Positions 33,601-45,069 of a stretch of 64,000 nt of DNA are shown one piece after another; position 1 is the first letter of the stretch; each line of letters starts with the position of its first letter. The stretch covers positions 78,995-142,994 of the forward strand of contig JAOBSW010000247.1 in the NCBI GenBank assembly GCA_026214975.1, given 5' to 3'. The position numbers and the translations under genes were made by a program. The notes beneath the pieces are model-generated. The model saw only the letters and a program-made list of their open reading frames with translations, searched no databases and was not told the origin of the DNA. Origin of the DNA: Gentiana macrophylla (lineage: Eukaryota; Streptophyta; Magnoliopsida; Gentianales; Gentianaceae).

Positions 33601-36600
33601 ATTTGCTTGATTAGATTTCCTGCAAGTCATGATTAGACGGTTGGAAAACAAAAATAGAAGGCTCTCGCTCTAGTGTCAATTGACGATATCAAATGTTGTA
33701 CGGTACGGGCATAAATCGAGAGTTGAATTGGGTAACTAGACTTTCAGGTGATTATCCAAAGAGCTTTTTATACTATCTATCAAACATTAAATTATTGCTT
33801 TTAATCACACCCCCAGAACTGTGATATTTATAGGGAGTCACATACATGCAGTGCTGACGCAAGATCTCTAGAAGTGAGAAAATAAAATTTTTAAAGGCAA
33901 ATAAAAATTCGTGAATGGTAGTAAGAATGTAAATATTTCATTAATCGAGTAGAACGACGGCTTTTTCAAACTTTGATAAAGCGACAAAACTATTTATTCA
34001 AATAATAAATTCACTGCTTATATTCATCGTTTAAATTCACTAATTTTCAAAATTCATGTTTAAATTCACCGATTTTTGGGATTCATCGTTTAAATTCACC
34101 GATTTCTGATTCACCGATTTTCGGGATTCACTGTTTGTCCTTCTCGCTATAAAAATTATGCATTGTCCTTCTCCCTATAAAAAATATGTAGTTGTCATGT
34201 TATTTAAAAATATTCCAGATTGTGTCATTATTCCTTATTTCTGAATATCCAACTTTTGGGGTATGCTCTCCTCTAAAAAAGGAAGACAACTTTCAATACT
34301 TATAGCAACTCAACAAATAAAAACTCAAATCAGAATGTACAATGAAAAAGAAAAGAAATCGTAAGAACATTCAGGTAGGCATTAACATAATCACCTTGGT
34401 TCATATCATGATTATACTTCAAAGCAAAACTTCATGTAGGCTCATTTAATCATCACATTAGTGGCACCTCTTTTGCACCTGTAAAATGCCATAATAACTC
34501 AACTTGAAACCATTGAAGCCATTCAGTTGGATCATAAAACCATCACACCTACAAAATGTCACCGAGCAGGTAGGACGGTGTAATTACAATGCATTTTCAA
34601 TTAGTGATTTAACTAAAAAGTCCAACGAACTGCCCCCAAGAAAAGGCGAACAAACGACAATATCATCCAGTTGCTCGATTGATCAACTCAAAATCACAGC
34701 AGGAATAAAATGAAAAAAAAAACAACCAAAAAAACTTACGCTAAAAGTGCCGAGAACACTAATCCCGCGAGGAAAGCCTAGGTTGTCGACGCAACCTAAC
34801 CCTAATTTTCATTTGTAGCTAATACGATTTGATGAATATCGAACTGCCTTGATTTGAATAGGCCACCACATTGATGCTTCAAATTTTTAGTCTTATCTCA
34901 ACATTTGCCTTCCTTCGAAAATCAGATAAACACCCACAAATATGTTTCACCCGCTCTTCAAGTTCAGGGAAAAATAAAATGTCTTGGTCACACAAAAACT
35001 TCCCATACAAATCACATCTCCCCCACACCATTACCACTATTCCTGGAAGAAAAAAAACAACGCATCATTGGGAAAAAAAAACTTAATTCTTTTCCTAACA
35101 AAGACATCACATTTATAAATACTCATTTACACACACACACACAAATGCTACAAAATTAAACTCAATCTTCACACAGTCGGACCATCTCCTTTGGCTTTTA
35201 CACTCCGAAATCAACATCCAGGCCACAATAAGTAATGTATACAAATAGTTTTTTTTTATTAATCTAATTTACCTTTCGTAGGATTCGAATTGTTCACGCT
35301 TTAGGTGCACCATTTACGTAAATCCGTCCCATAGATTTGAGAAGAATGCCTTTAATGACACCACACCTATTTCAAATTGAACCTCATATGAGACTCGACT
35401 TTCCAGCGGTTCAACATTGGTGCTGTGAAAGTAGGTTTGATGTGGTGTTATTCTTCCTTAAAATTGATAGGAGAAACCTTGAAAACATCATTCAAGGAAA
35501 ACGTTTACTGCCCAACCAAAACTAAAAACACTAATCATTTCTCACTATTTCAGCACCTCATATTCTCAAGTGCATCATCCAACTCAACCTACAGGACAAC
35601 AATAGGAAACGTTATTCAGGTTGGTCACATTTCATCCCCACAAAAAAAAAAAAAAAAGGTATTTAAAAAAAACATGTCACCTAGTCTTTCACACTCTCGA
35701 TGAATTCTTTTGCTCATCCGAAAGCGCAAATTGCAATTTGGTATCAGTGTCTTCTCATCCATCAAAGATAAGTTAAGTTAGAATGAGATCCAAATCGCAC
35801 ACACCGTGCACCTAGTCGGCCTCCAAATTGCAAATTGGTATCAGTGGCTTCTCAATGTGATCCAAAGTATCTTGGGGTGAGACCAACAAAGATTACATCT
35901 AACAGATTCCAATGTTATTGACAAATAGCCAGCAGCAAATTTCAACAGCAAGAAGAGTATGAGGCATAATCTTCCAATATTATGAAAAAACACTTCAAAT
36001 ATTAAGCCATGTCACTTTTAACGTCCAAATATGGTTAAATTACAAATCAGTTTTGATTATAGACAACAGAAAGATCCCTCAAAAGGAAAGGAAAAAACAC
36101 ACACACACAACTGAAAGAATGACAAATTAAATACATTCAACATATTTTCTTACTTTTGCAGCAAGCACATCATCAATGATGACACCGTCATCAGCGTCAT
36201 CACCACTGCTATGATCAAAACGCTATCAATCATCCTTACCCAGCCCCTAGAGAAAAGAGGACACAAACTAAATAATTTACGCAATCTGAATATGAAGTAT
36301 TCCAAAAATTGACCAATAAACATTGTTGCAAAAAAGTTAATAAAGAAAATAAATAGCACATGATGGATTAATGATGGGAACGGAAGGGGAAGAGGGGAGA
36401 AAATGAGAAATGGATTACACACGTCAATCACATCATTCTGCATATCATCGTTGTCGGAAGCGTATAACTGATATCTATAGTGATATACGAAACATGGATG
36501 AAACATTCAAATAAGGAAAACAGAAGGGAAAAAACCAAATCGATTCAACAATGGAACAAACATTCAAACTCATCCTAAAAATAGACATCCAAGCCGTTGA

Positions 36601-36770
36601 GCAATCGTTTTTCCACGAATTTAGATATGGTGGAGTGAATGTGGAAGGTCACAAATTCCCCGACCTATGATGATTTCTCTGATGAAATCGTAGGTCTCAG
36701 TTGCGAAATTGGCTGTAATGAAATTCAAAGGACTGACAACATTCTAACAATTACATGAAAACTGGAAAAA
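33601..36770. other. Intergenic AT-rich DNA
   Basis: No supported gene. Short frames (for example 34504-34713, 35425-35703 and 36150-36506 minus) have biased, motif-free translations. A loose direct repeat containing attg(g)tatcagtg(t/g)cttctca occurs near 35742 and 35835. A small ttcacc-gattt repeat cluster lies at about 34040-34130 (caccgatttt, repeated). CA and A runs occur at 35132-35141 and 35641-35656. Confidence 0.4.
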
Positions 36771-37052
36771 TCTATATATAATATATAGAGGAAGCAATTT
36801 AGCCCGTTTCCCCGCAATTACCCGACCCAAACCCGCAAGCTGACCCGATAAAAAACACACGCAACTCATCAGAGGTCTCAAAAAAAAAAAAAAAAAAACC
36901 CCCCATAAATCCTGGCATCAATCCAAACGGCATCATCCATCCTTGATTTCAAATCCAAGCATACTAATCGCCGATCAATTTGTTACATCTAAATCAAATC
37001 AATTTATTCGTACAACAATCCTACACCTTTCAGTTCAGAAACAACAGAATCA

Positions 37053-37226
37053 ATGGAAAGATTAGCGGACGCAATGAACAGGGCGATAAAGAACAACACA
37101 GTAATCAACGTGTTTCTTGCAGGTTGCTTTGCGGCAATGGGATTACCGATCGTGCTTTTGTCTTACCAGCCCTCTACTTTTGTTTCGCTCAATTGTCTCA
37201 GATTAGTTTACCGGTCTTATCTGTAA
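37053..37226 (+). pseudogene. Captured exon-like frame inside the candidate Helitron (57 codons)
   Basis: ATG at 37053 in a good plant context (caATGG) opens a frame beginning MERLADAMNRAIKNN. It then has a hydrophobic stretch, TVINVFLAGCFAAMGLPIVL (residues 16-35), that could be a membrane anchor. The first 40 residues look like real protein. The rest (STFVSLNCLRL...) may be intron read-through before the stop at 37224-37226. I do not recognise the parent gene. It sits about 280 bp inside the 5' end of the candidate Helitron, a common position for captured host exons. Function in this copy is doubtful. Confidence 0.4.
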
Positions 37227-37878
37227 AAACAGGATAAGAAATTTTCTAGAGGGCATTTCGTAGGCCATGTAGGCTTACAAGGCATTTGAATTGGCATTTC
37301 ATTGTGCGAGGTCTTTTGTGATGGCAGTTGTGAATTAATAGCGCTTCAGTGTATATGTTTTAAATTTTGGGTTCAATTACGTGATATACGTTGAGTATAT
37401 CGTGACGAGTAAACATAGTTTTCTTCTTCCTTAAATGATATATTGTCATTTCTCCGCCTCAATGATAGTACAATTACTTGATATATGTCTGACTCTAACG
37501 GACCAAATTGCTAATGATATTTCAATAAGTCTTTATCCTCCATGCAGACAAGAGCTCCATTCATCCACCACCGGATAAATCATCTTCGTCGAAAATAATA
37601 AAAGTTAATGTCCAAGATCCTTTGGAAAATGTAAGCCATATGTTTGTTTGTTTGTTTTTTTTTTTCCTAGACTACTAGAACTTTGTCTCTCATGTATTTC
37701 TTCACTATGAAACCTATTGAAGAAATTCATAAGTGGATTTGTCTCTTAGTTGTGTGTACTTCCCTATTGAGAGAAGCGATCGCTAGAAAGAACACAAGTG
37801 ACATACGGATCTTTTGCTCACTTATACATGTAAGCCCTAGAGGATTTCTATCAGCACATAGGACAACTGCTTGATCAT

Positions 37879-38026
37879 CCCAATTTAGCATAAGTTCCAA
37901 TAAAGCGCCATGGACAACTGCTTGATCTTTTAATTTTGGTGATGCCTCTTTTGAATATGGATGGATATACGTTGTTCTCATTGATTCTTTTCTCCATGGC
38001 GCTTTATTGGAACTTATGTTAAATGG
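37879..38026. repeat. Long hairpin-forming inverted repeat
   Basis: The arms 37879-37913 and 37994-38026 are reverse complements with one mismatch and a one-base gap. The 25-bp core (from cataagttcc through aataaagcgccatgg) is perfect. The loop is about 80 bp. A short direct repeat ggacaactgcttgatc also occurs at 37861 and 37912. A transcript across this would fold into a stable stem. Confidence 0.8.
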
Positions 38027-38900
38027 GATGCTCGCCATGGATTTTTCTTTATTATTGAACTCAGACATGACAAGTTGTTAAGTGGACCCTGGAAGGTCTT
38101 GACATCTTTTATTCTCCATTACAATTCTTTGCCTTTATAGTTTTCTCCTTTAGACTTGGTCTACACTTTGCTTTCATTGTGTGGCTTTGGGGACTTAAAT
38201 CCTCTCTGTAGAGGAAATAAATTGATCTCTCACAGTGCTTAATTAAGTCACATGTGGAAAATAAAGGATCCAAGCCACGATTTTTTTCCTCTTGACAACT
38301 AAACTGCCTTTTTTAGGCCTCTCTTTAACTTTTCAATTGTCTTATGTAAGTAGTCCTTTCCTTTGGTTGGTAAAATGCATGTTCTTCAAAACTTCACAGG
38401 AATTTGATGGTTTAAATAGAAGACTAACAATATGATGTTGTTGTGATTCTTTTTTTTAACATCAAGTAGTGTTATATAAAACTTCTTCACTATTACTTTG
38501 AAAAATGCTTTAAGATGCTAAAACTTGAAACTAAAAAGAAATACAAGGTTCAAGAAGAACCATCGATCAACAGTCAAGCTAAGTCTACCCATATTTACTT
38601 AACCCTTATATAACAGAAAATGCTTGGCCGGAGCCGGAGGTGCGTTAGGATTCAGCAGCTACGAGGCTTATATTCATTCACTCTGCCAACCTATCGTAAG
38701 ATTATGGAGCTACGAGGCTTACATTCATTCACTCTTCTTTATGATTTCATAATGAAAAGATTTCGTACCGTGATATGGAATTTTTTTGAACAAAACATTT
38801 TTTTTCTTAATGAAAAAATATAAGTGTACATTTATCTTTAGTTGTTAAGAAATTTTTAATGTTGTATTACCGCGTGCATTATGCACGGGTTTGTGGCTAG

Positions 38901-39542
38901 TAAGAAACATATTCAATCAGATAAATGTGTTAAGCAACGCACCTAGAAGGCGAGTAAAACAAACCCGTAATACCGGCGCATAACAACAAAACCTAGGAAC
39001 AATCCATCCTGTTTCACAAAGACGTATAGAAAGAAATCTGCAACGATTCACCCGATGGAATATGTTGGCATTTGAGATTTCACAAAGACATATAGAAAGA
39101 AATCTGCAACGATAAGCAATCATCGATTTTCAGGGAAAAATCATCAGTAAAACAGATTTAATCAGTAGAAAGGTTTACCTATTTAGTGCATTCACCCGAT
39201 GAAATTTGTTGGCGTATGAGATTTCTATAGGCTTTGAGGTGACGATGGAAGAATCTGTGAAAGGACAGTAAAATAATAGTCATAAGCATCATTCCTTTCT
39301 CCCACACACAATCAAGAATGAAATCGAAAGGATAATCCATTGAATTACAAACCAAATTGAATCATCCTGATGTGTCATGTGTCTTGAATGTGCAGCAGCA
39401 TCGTTAAGCGCAAAAACATAATATTCCACTGCCAAAAATAAAAAAAGCATAGACATTTTAGAATAACCACCATTGCAACGCATACATATTTAAAAAATTA
39501 CCGGCGGTGATTAATCCTCTCGTGAAAACCTGTAATGCACAC
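38901..39542. other. Intergenic DNA with local direct repeats
   Basis: Two 36-bp copies differing by one base lie at 39012-39047 and 39078-39113 (tttcacaaagac ... caacgat). A related unit, ttcacccgatg(g)aa ... gagattt, occurs at 39048-39081 and 39191-39225. A 64-codon minus frame (39289-39483) shows no domain. The last 45 bases resemble the DNA on the far side of the Tat element at about 49559-49605. Confidence 0.5.
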
Positions 39543-40115
39543 TGACGATGACAAATTATGTCACCTTGTATAATCCGGGCCCTAATTGAATCTAGTGATG
39601 AACACACACAAAAATCTAATGCCTAAAAGAGTGCGGTGGTGGATTTTAATATTTATGGCCGAGTCTAAGATCAGATCTTAGATGACCCATGTATCTCGTT
39701 AGTTCCGGTGAATCAAGCCTTACGTAGTTCCTGGAATGAGGTATATATATTGACAATACATGCCCTAACCCTAATAATAGGTCGGCTTATGTTATTGTCT
39801 TCTTTACCCTTTAATGGGCCTTAACCCTTGCCCAAGCTACCGTTAGTGGGCTTGAGAGTCAAAGTGACTCGCGCCACGATGTCGATATTTCCGACCTCCG
39901 GTGCTCGACCACGGGACTCACCGCCCTACATCAAGTACTGGTGCGGATCGATCGCCCTACATCGCCGATAGTCGATCGTCAGAGCCTCGGAGTCTACTAG
40001 ATGGCCTTAGCCTCGAGCCTGGCATCGACATGAATACCTTGGTGTTTTATCCATAATGTTGTTTTAGACCAATCGATAGACGACACGTGGAGGGTGAAAC
40101 CCTCAGATCGCCATA
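39543..40115 (-). repeat. 3' LTR of the Tat element (573 bp)
   Basis: Direct repeat of 48991-49558 with scattered substitutions and several indels, more diverged than the Athila LTRs. On the minus strand the adjacent inner sequence GCAGGGGGCT (complement of about 40116-40125) is the likely polypurine tract. Confidence 0.88.
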
Positions 40116-40369
40116 AGCCCCCTGCATTTTGAGAGGCGACTTCGCTGTCCGAGGTCGAGTCCGCTTATATAAAACGCCTTCAAGTTGGTTTTTCATCTGG
40201 GCGGAAAAAGCCCGCTTTTGCAAACCCTAACCGCCTCAGAGCCACGCGGGCGCGACGTTACAACTTCAAACGCTTCGTGTCCCGCAAAACACGTCACCGC
40301 CTTGATTCTCGCGATCGTCCAGGGGTTATAACTCCCCATTATCCCCTGTCTTTTCAAATCATTTGCAAT

Positions 40370-40410
40370 CTTTGCTAGCATATAAAGGAGAGGAGATATA
40401 AGTTGCGGCA
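40370..40410 (+). promoter_or_regulatory. TATA-like promoter for the opposite-strand ORF
   Basis: agCATATAAAGGAG at about 40377-40390 is a good TATA box on the plus strand, about 105 bp upstream of the aORF start at 40491. A second one, cttatataaaacg, lies at about 40165-40176. The placement suggests that the aORF is transcribed from its own promoter, against the direction of the element. Confidence 0.45.
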
Positions 40411-40490
40411 GAGCCTATTTGCCATTTTCTTATCTTCAAATTCCCAATTCAAACGCCAAGTAAGCTTCTTTTTTTCTGTGTTGTTCATCT

Positions 40491-42730
40491 ATGTCCAGTA
40501 GTAGTAGTGCCACATAATCCGATAGGGTAGCGAAACGCCTTCCCTCAGAGGCAAACTCCAAAGACTGCTACTTCGATCACCTTCTCCGGCAAGATTCCGT
40601 GAGCCCACGCCTTCCTCTCCTCCCGTCCCTAACCAAACCTAAGAAATTAGTGACTAGATGGATTGAAAGTGGTGCTAAAGCGGTGTCTCAAGACTCTTTC
40701 CTTGAAGACGCCACTGTGCTTTGGCCGAGGTGCAATATTTCCACTCCTCCGCTTGAAGCTTGACTTCCTTCCGTCTTTATAAGTTTGCCGACTTTAACCC
40801 CCGTAAGGATTCTGTGCCATTTACGAGGGTCAACTCTCGAGTGGATTGGGATTTCCATTATGCCCGGCTGTCCTTACGATCTTACACCATTATGAGATAA
40901 GTGTTTCACAGCTGGCCCCAAACGGTGTCAGGACTCTGATGGGATTTATTATCGCATGTCGGATCGCTGGGGTCGCTTTCACTACCCTCTTCGTATTACT
41001 ATCGATTGGCGGCTACTCCCGACAAATCGGGTACACCTTCCGCAGTGAGGTCGAATGTGACACGAAGTTCATAACCAATGGGCCTTATTCTCACGGGGAG
41101 TGGAAGCCCCAATTCTTCTTTCTTCGACATGGCCTAGAGAACCCTTACATAGGACAATGGAGGTCGAGAGAAGGGAAGCAAGACAAACTTGGAAAAGGTC
41201 ATGTTTCTGATGAAGCCCGACTACTGGGTGGACATAGTTTCGAGGTGTGCACTCGAGACTTGAGTCTCCTCTATCACCTAGCCCACTTAGAGGAGGCTGG
41301 TCCGGTTCCATACGCAAACCTTCACGTCCAAGATCAAGAGAATCGTAGGATGTTCCTTATTTGTTTGCTTTTCACATTTGCTATTTGTCGAGTCTGATAA
41401 CTTGTCATTTGTTGATCAAAACTAACCTGTTTTTTTCATTTTGCAAAGGGGAAGGTTTTCCAAGGTCACCGATCCTACCCGATTCCTCTTTCGGGCGGTC
41501 GTGGGTGCTCCACTTTCGGGTCGGGCTACTCTTGACTTGCTCGGGTCAAGTCGTGGCCTTCTTCTTCTTCCCGAGAGTAAGGGGTGCCTCTCAACTCAAA
41601 CAATCCCTCGCCGCCATTGAATCAACGGTGTCGGCTCGATCATCCGAGCCACCTTCATCCACCGCCTATCGGCCCGATTCGGCTCTCTTCGACGTAAGAG
41701 GAAGAGGAGTTAGTCGACGCGGACTTCGGGCCGCCGAGGTTAATGTCGAGGAACAAGTCGACACTTAACCAAGAAGAGGCCAACTGCTCCAGAGTCGACG
41801 AAGGAGCAACATCGGCCGTCGAAGAGGCCCAAAATTGTTGAAACTCCTACCGAGCTTGAAGTCGATGTGAATCGGGCCACCAAGATTGTGCGCCTCGAGG
41901 ATAAGACTTTGCTCGCGCCCGAAGTCGAATCGCCTCGTAAGTCGATTGTATTCCTCTCTTTAAATGTTGATTTTTCTCGAGGCCTATGCCTTGTCTATTG
42001 TTTGACATCTCTTTGTCTTTGTAGAGCAACATTCTCAAATGAGAGGTTGCCCGGGCGGTCGCCAAAACGGGTGAGTCGGCAGATGACTCGCGGAAGGAGA
42101 ATGGTAGATCGCTGTCGGACGCCGTTATTTAAGAACGCCGCCATCGCCGCCATGGATTCTCGGGCCGATGAGTTAAAGCGCGAGCGCGCCCGCCGAAAGC
42201 CGGTTGCGTGATAAGTCGACGGTTGCCGAGAAGCGAGTCGACCCGATCGCAGATCAAAGGCACGACCAGGGTAGTGGAGCCGCTTAAGCCGCTCAAGATT
42301 ACGAAGGTGCAAGGGTGGTACAAGGTTTCATTGGAAGACGGGCTAAGGCTTGACATGAAAGAGATGCGCTACAAGTCGAATTGATCGAGCACGCGCGCAG
42401 TCGAAACAAGCCAAGACCGACGCGATCACGGAGTACCGTAAGTCGCCAACCTTGACGTAGATCCGAGGTGCTCGCGCGCATCGATGATGGGTGGCTATAC
42501 TGGCAAAGGAATCAAGTGAAGGTCGCCAACCCGAATTCGACATGTCGACACTCGAGACACCGGTGTTTTACAATCCCGACTTGAGGCGCTTATACGATCA
42601 AGACGTCAAGAGTTCCAACAGGGGGAGTCATTGGCCATCAAGTATGGTCCTTCTACTTTGCTCCTATCGCCGATCCGATCGTTGATGATCCGACTTCGCC
42701 ATTCCTAAGCCGACCCTCGGTCGACCCTTG
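40491..42730 (+). pseudogene. Antisense extra ORF (aORF) of the Tat element, Transposase_28-like, apparently spliced
   Basis: A plus-strand gene opposite to gag-pol. It starts MSSSSSAT at 40491. The best-kept part (40846-41200) has FPLCPAVLTILHHYEISVSQ, LAPNGVRTLMGFIIACRIAG and then YSHGEWKPQFFFLRHG. The 'QL.PN.WR...GF...CR' and 'W..RFFF' patterns are those of the plant 'putative gypsy type transposon' family (Pfam PF04195, from memory). Two intervals look like GT-AG introns: 41345-41448 and 41937-42024 (GTAAGT donor, TTTGTAG acceptor). The C-terminal part is charged (PTAPESTKEQHRPSKRPKIV, then a Lys/Arg/Glu-rich coiled-coil-like stretch) and ends near 42728. Frameshifts and stops break this copy. 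Function of such aORFs is unknown. Confidence 0.75.
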
Positions 42731-43500
42731 ATTGTTGTCTTTCTTTGTTGATTTGTAGTTTGAACTTGAAATTTTGTAATTTGAATCGACTTTGGTCGGT
42801 CTTTTGACCTGGCCTTGTTTGTAATGATTTTGTCTTGAATTTGATTCGATTTTGCAATTTGATTTTTCTAATGCTTTTCTTTCCTTTCTTGTTATCTTGC
42901 TTGTCTTGATACTTGAGTCTTTCGCTTGTAGAGCCTTTGGCCTCTATTCGCCACTCGCCTTTGTTTGTTGTTTGTTTTATCGCTTTTTGCCCTCATGTAT
43001 TATGAACCTCTGGTTCTTATTGCACTTGTGATCGAATCGCTTGCCTTAGCCTTTTGTCTCATAGACTTATTCGACCTCAGCCGAGCGCTTTAACTCGATC
43101 GTGTGAATCGCCCTTTACTTTGGCCTTTTTCGCCTTTGGGCTCGCTTTTGGCTCTCGATTGGGACAGTGGCCCGACTATGCGAACCGCCCTTTGTCTTGG
43201 CTTTTTTGCCTCTTAGGCTCGCTTACGCTCGATCGACAGTGGCCCGACTATGCGAACCGCCCTTTGCCATAGCCTTTTTCGCCTCGTGCTCGCTTGGCTT
43301 TGACGGGATCGTGGTCCACCATGCAAACCGCCTCTCGCTTTTGCATTTGTTGCCTTATAGGCTCACTTTGCTTTTGGCTTTATCGAGATGTCCGACCATG
43401 GATTTCTACGCTGTCGATCGCTTTGCCTTTAACATTTTGTATCACATTGACTTGTAACGTTACGGCTATAAATCCTAACAAACATAGAAACATCTCGAGA
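42731..43500 (-). repeat. Tandem repeat tract in the Tat element 3' region
   Basis: Units of 71-77 bp starting with gaa(t/c)cgccctttg recur at 43105, 43182, 43254 and 43325, with shared agtggcccgactatgcgaacc and gcctttttcgcct segments. At least four copies span about 43080-43400, with similar but decayed words upstream to 42880. Hypervariable tandem repeats between pol and the 3' LTR are known in Tat/Ogre elements and can seed satellite DNA. Confidence 0.8.
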
Positions 43501-43599
43501 AAACACAAGTTTATTAGAATACTCATAAAATTGTCTCATGGATTTATTACAAGATTTAAAATTGAAAAGTAAACAAAAGTTCATCAAGGAAAGCTTATC

Positions 43600-44720
43600 T
43601 CAAACATAATATTTCTCAGATTGTTGGCGTACAATGTCGAGGAACCGTGGGTTCCATCTCGCCTCACTAAGTTGATATGACCTTGGGGTGGACCTTCGTA
43701 ACTGAGCATGGGCCTTCCCAATTCGGGGTCAACTTTCCGATCGCTCGCCGACTTGCTTCGTTCTTTCTCGTAACCAGATCTCCGACTTTGAAGTATCCGT
43801 GTTCAATTTCGAGTTGTAATATTGAGAGATCTTCTGCTTATACCTTGCCATTCGGGCCGAGGCTATCTCTCTTCATTCTTCGACGTTATCCCTCTCCCCG
43901 CCGGGTTCGGGGTCATTTGTCTCAACATTATAGGCCAAAACTCGAGGAGAAGGAACACCAATCTCGGCGGGTATCACCGCCGCACTCCATATACCAAAAG
44001 AGAAAGGAGTTTCTCATGTCGATGAATTAGAGTCGCCCCATACGCACCACAGATGCTCGGAAGTTGTATTGCCCAATCTCGACCTTCCGCTTCTAGTCTT
44101 TCTTTAACCCCACCTTGATCTCACAATTAGTTTGCTCAACTTGACCGCTTGCCTCGTGGGTGAGCCATCGAGGTGAATCGCTGATCGATATGGTATTCGG
44201 CGCACACCATTCTCTAACTTTTCGATCTTCGAATCGGGTACCATTATCCGAGATCGAGCCTTCGAATGCCGTGACTCGCATAGAATGTCGACTCCACAAG
44301 AATTTTTTGATAGTGGCAGCTGGATGTCGGGCAAAGCCTTAGCTTCTACCCATTTCAGAAAGTAATCCACAAGAACGACCACATATTTGAGATTTCCGCT
44401 CGGGTAGAGGTCCAACAATATCGACTTCATCGATCGAAATGCCATGCCGATTTAGATGGCATTCATGTCTTGTGCTTGTTGATGAGAGATATTATCGTGG
44501 ATCCGATAAGAGTTGCATTTCGACAAGATTATTCGATCTCGCTGCATCGACGGCCAAAAGTAACCAAACTAACTTGCATTTTTCGAGCCAAAGATCTCGC
44601 CCCACAGTTGGTTCCCACAGCTCCTCTCGTGAATTTCTTCTAAGAGATATTCGCCTCCGCTCTCAAACACACCTCAACCATGGGCTTACGAAGGATTTTC
44701 GATAAAGGATGTCTTCAAAG
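43600..44720 (-). pseudogene. Tat integrase, frameshifted
   Basis: On the minus strand, PSGNLKYVVVLVDYFLKWVE (44330-44400) opens the core with its first Asp. DNGTRFEDRKVREWC (about 44210-44260) gives the second, in a neighbouring frame. HEASGQVEQTNCEIKVGLK (44100-44170) holds the Glu of the DDE triad. The zinc domain is upstream at about 44480-44720 and is poorly preserved. This is a Gypsy integrase in Tat wording ('KWVEAKAL'). Confidence 0.82.
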
Positions 44721-45069
44721 AATGCGACGAGTCGATTGAGTCGACTTTCTCGATTGTACTTTGTCGGATGGTAGAATTCCGCTTTGAGATAAAGTGGCGA
44801 TCGAGTCCATCCACGTGGCCTGGCCGAGTGATCGCCGGGCCTCCGCTTCGATGTAACTCCTATTGGTCAATAACTCGACTAGAACCTTCTTACTTGAGAC
44901 GGTTCGATGCAAGCTGAGAGTGCATCGGCTCTTTGTTCTCGACTTCGGGAACCCGCTTCAAATCGAACTGCTTTGAACTTAGGTATTGAGGCTTTGCACC
45001 ACCGCTAAGTAATTCCTCATGGTTTCTTCCTTAGCCTCATACTCCCTTTCACGTGATTTACCACCAATT

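Larger units (their letters stand above)
36771..38900 (+). mobile_element. Candidate Helitron with captured exon-like sequence
   Basis: The 5' end reads TCTATATATAATATATAGAG, preceded by A (36770). The 3' end is a hairpin cgtgcattatgcacg (38873-38887) followed 9 bases later by CTAG (38897-38900) and then T (38901). TC...CTAG ends, a 3' hairpin and insertion between A and T without duplication are the textbook Helitron structure. The 5' terminus resembles that of a second candidate at 51320. No Rep/helicase is encoded, so it would be non-autonomous. Contents include a gene-like first exon (37053-37226), a long hairpin (37879-38026) and a 51-bp-spaced direct repeat (38657-38735). The 5' end choice is less certain than the 3' end. 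Confidence 0.55.

Noticed and set aside
35742..35860. Repeated ggtatcagtg words resembling a Copia primer-binding site
   Set aside because: No LTR lies upstream of either copy and the match to the PBS is partial.
36150..36506. 118-codon minus-strand hydrophobic frame
   Set aside because: Hydrophobic simply because the strand is T-rich; no conserved pattern.
42129..42543. Minus-strand frames opposite the aORF
   Set aside because: The plus-strand aORF explains this interval; the minus frames are Arg/Ser-rich shadows.
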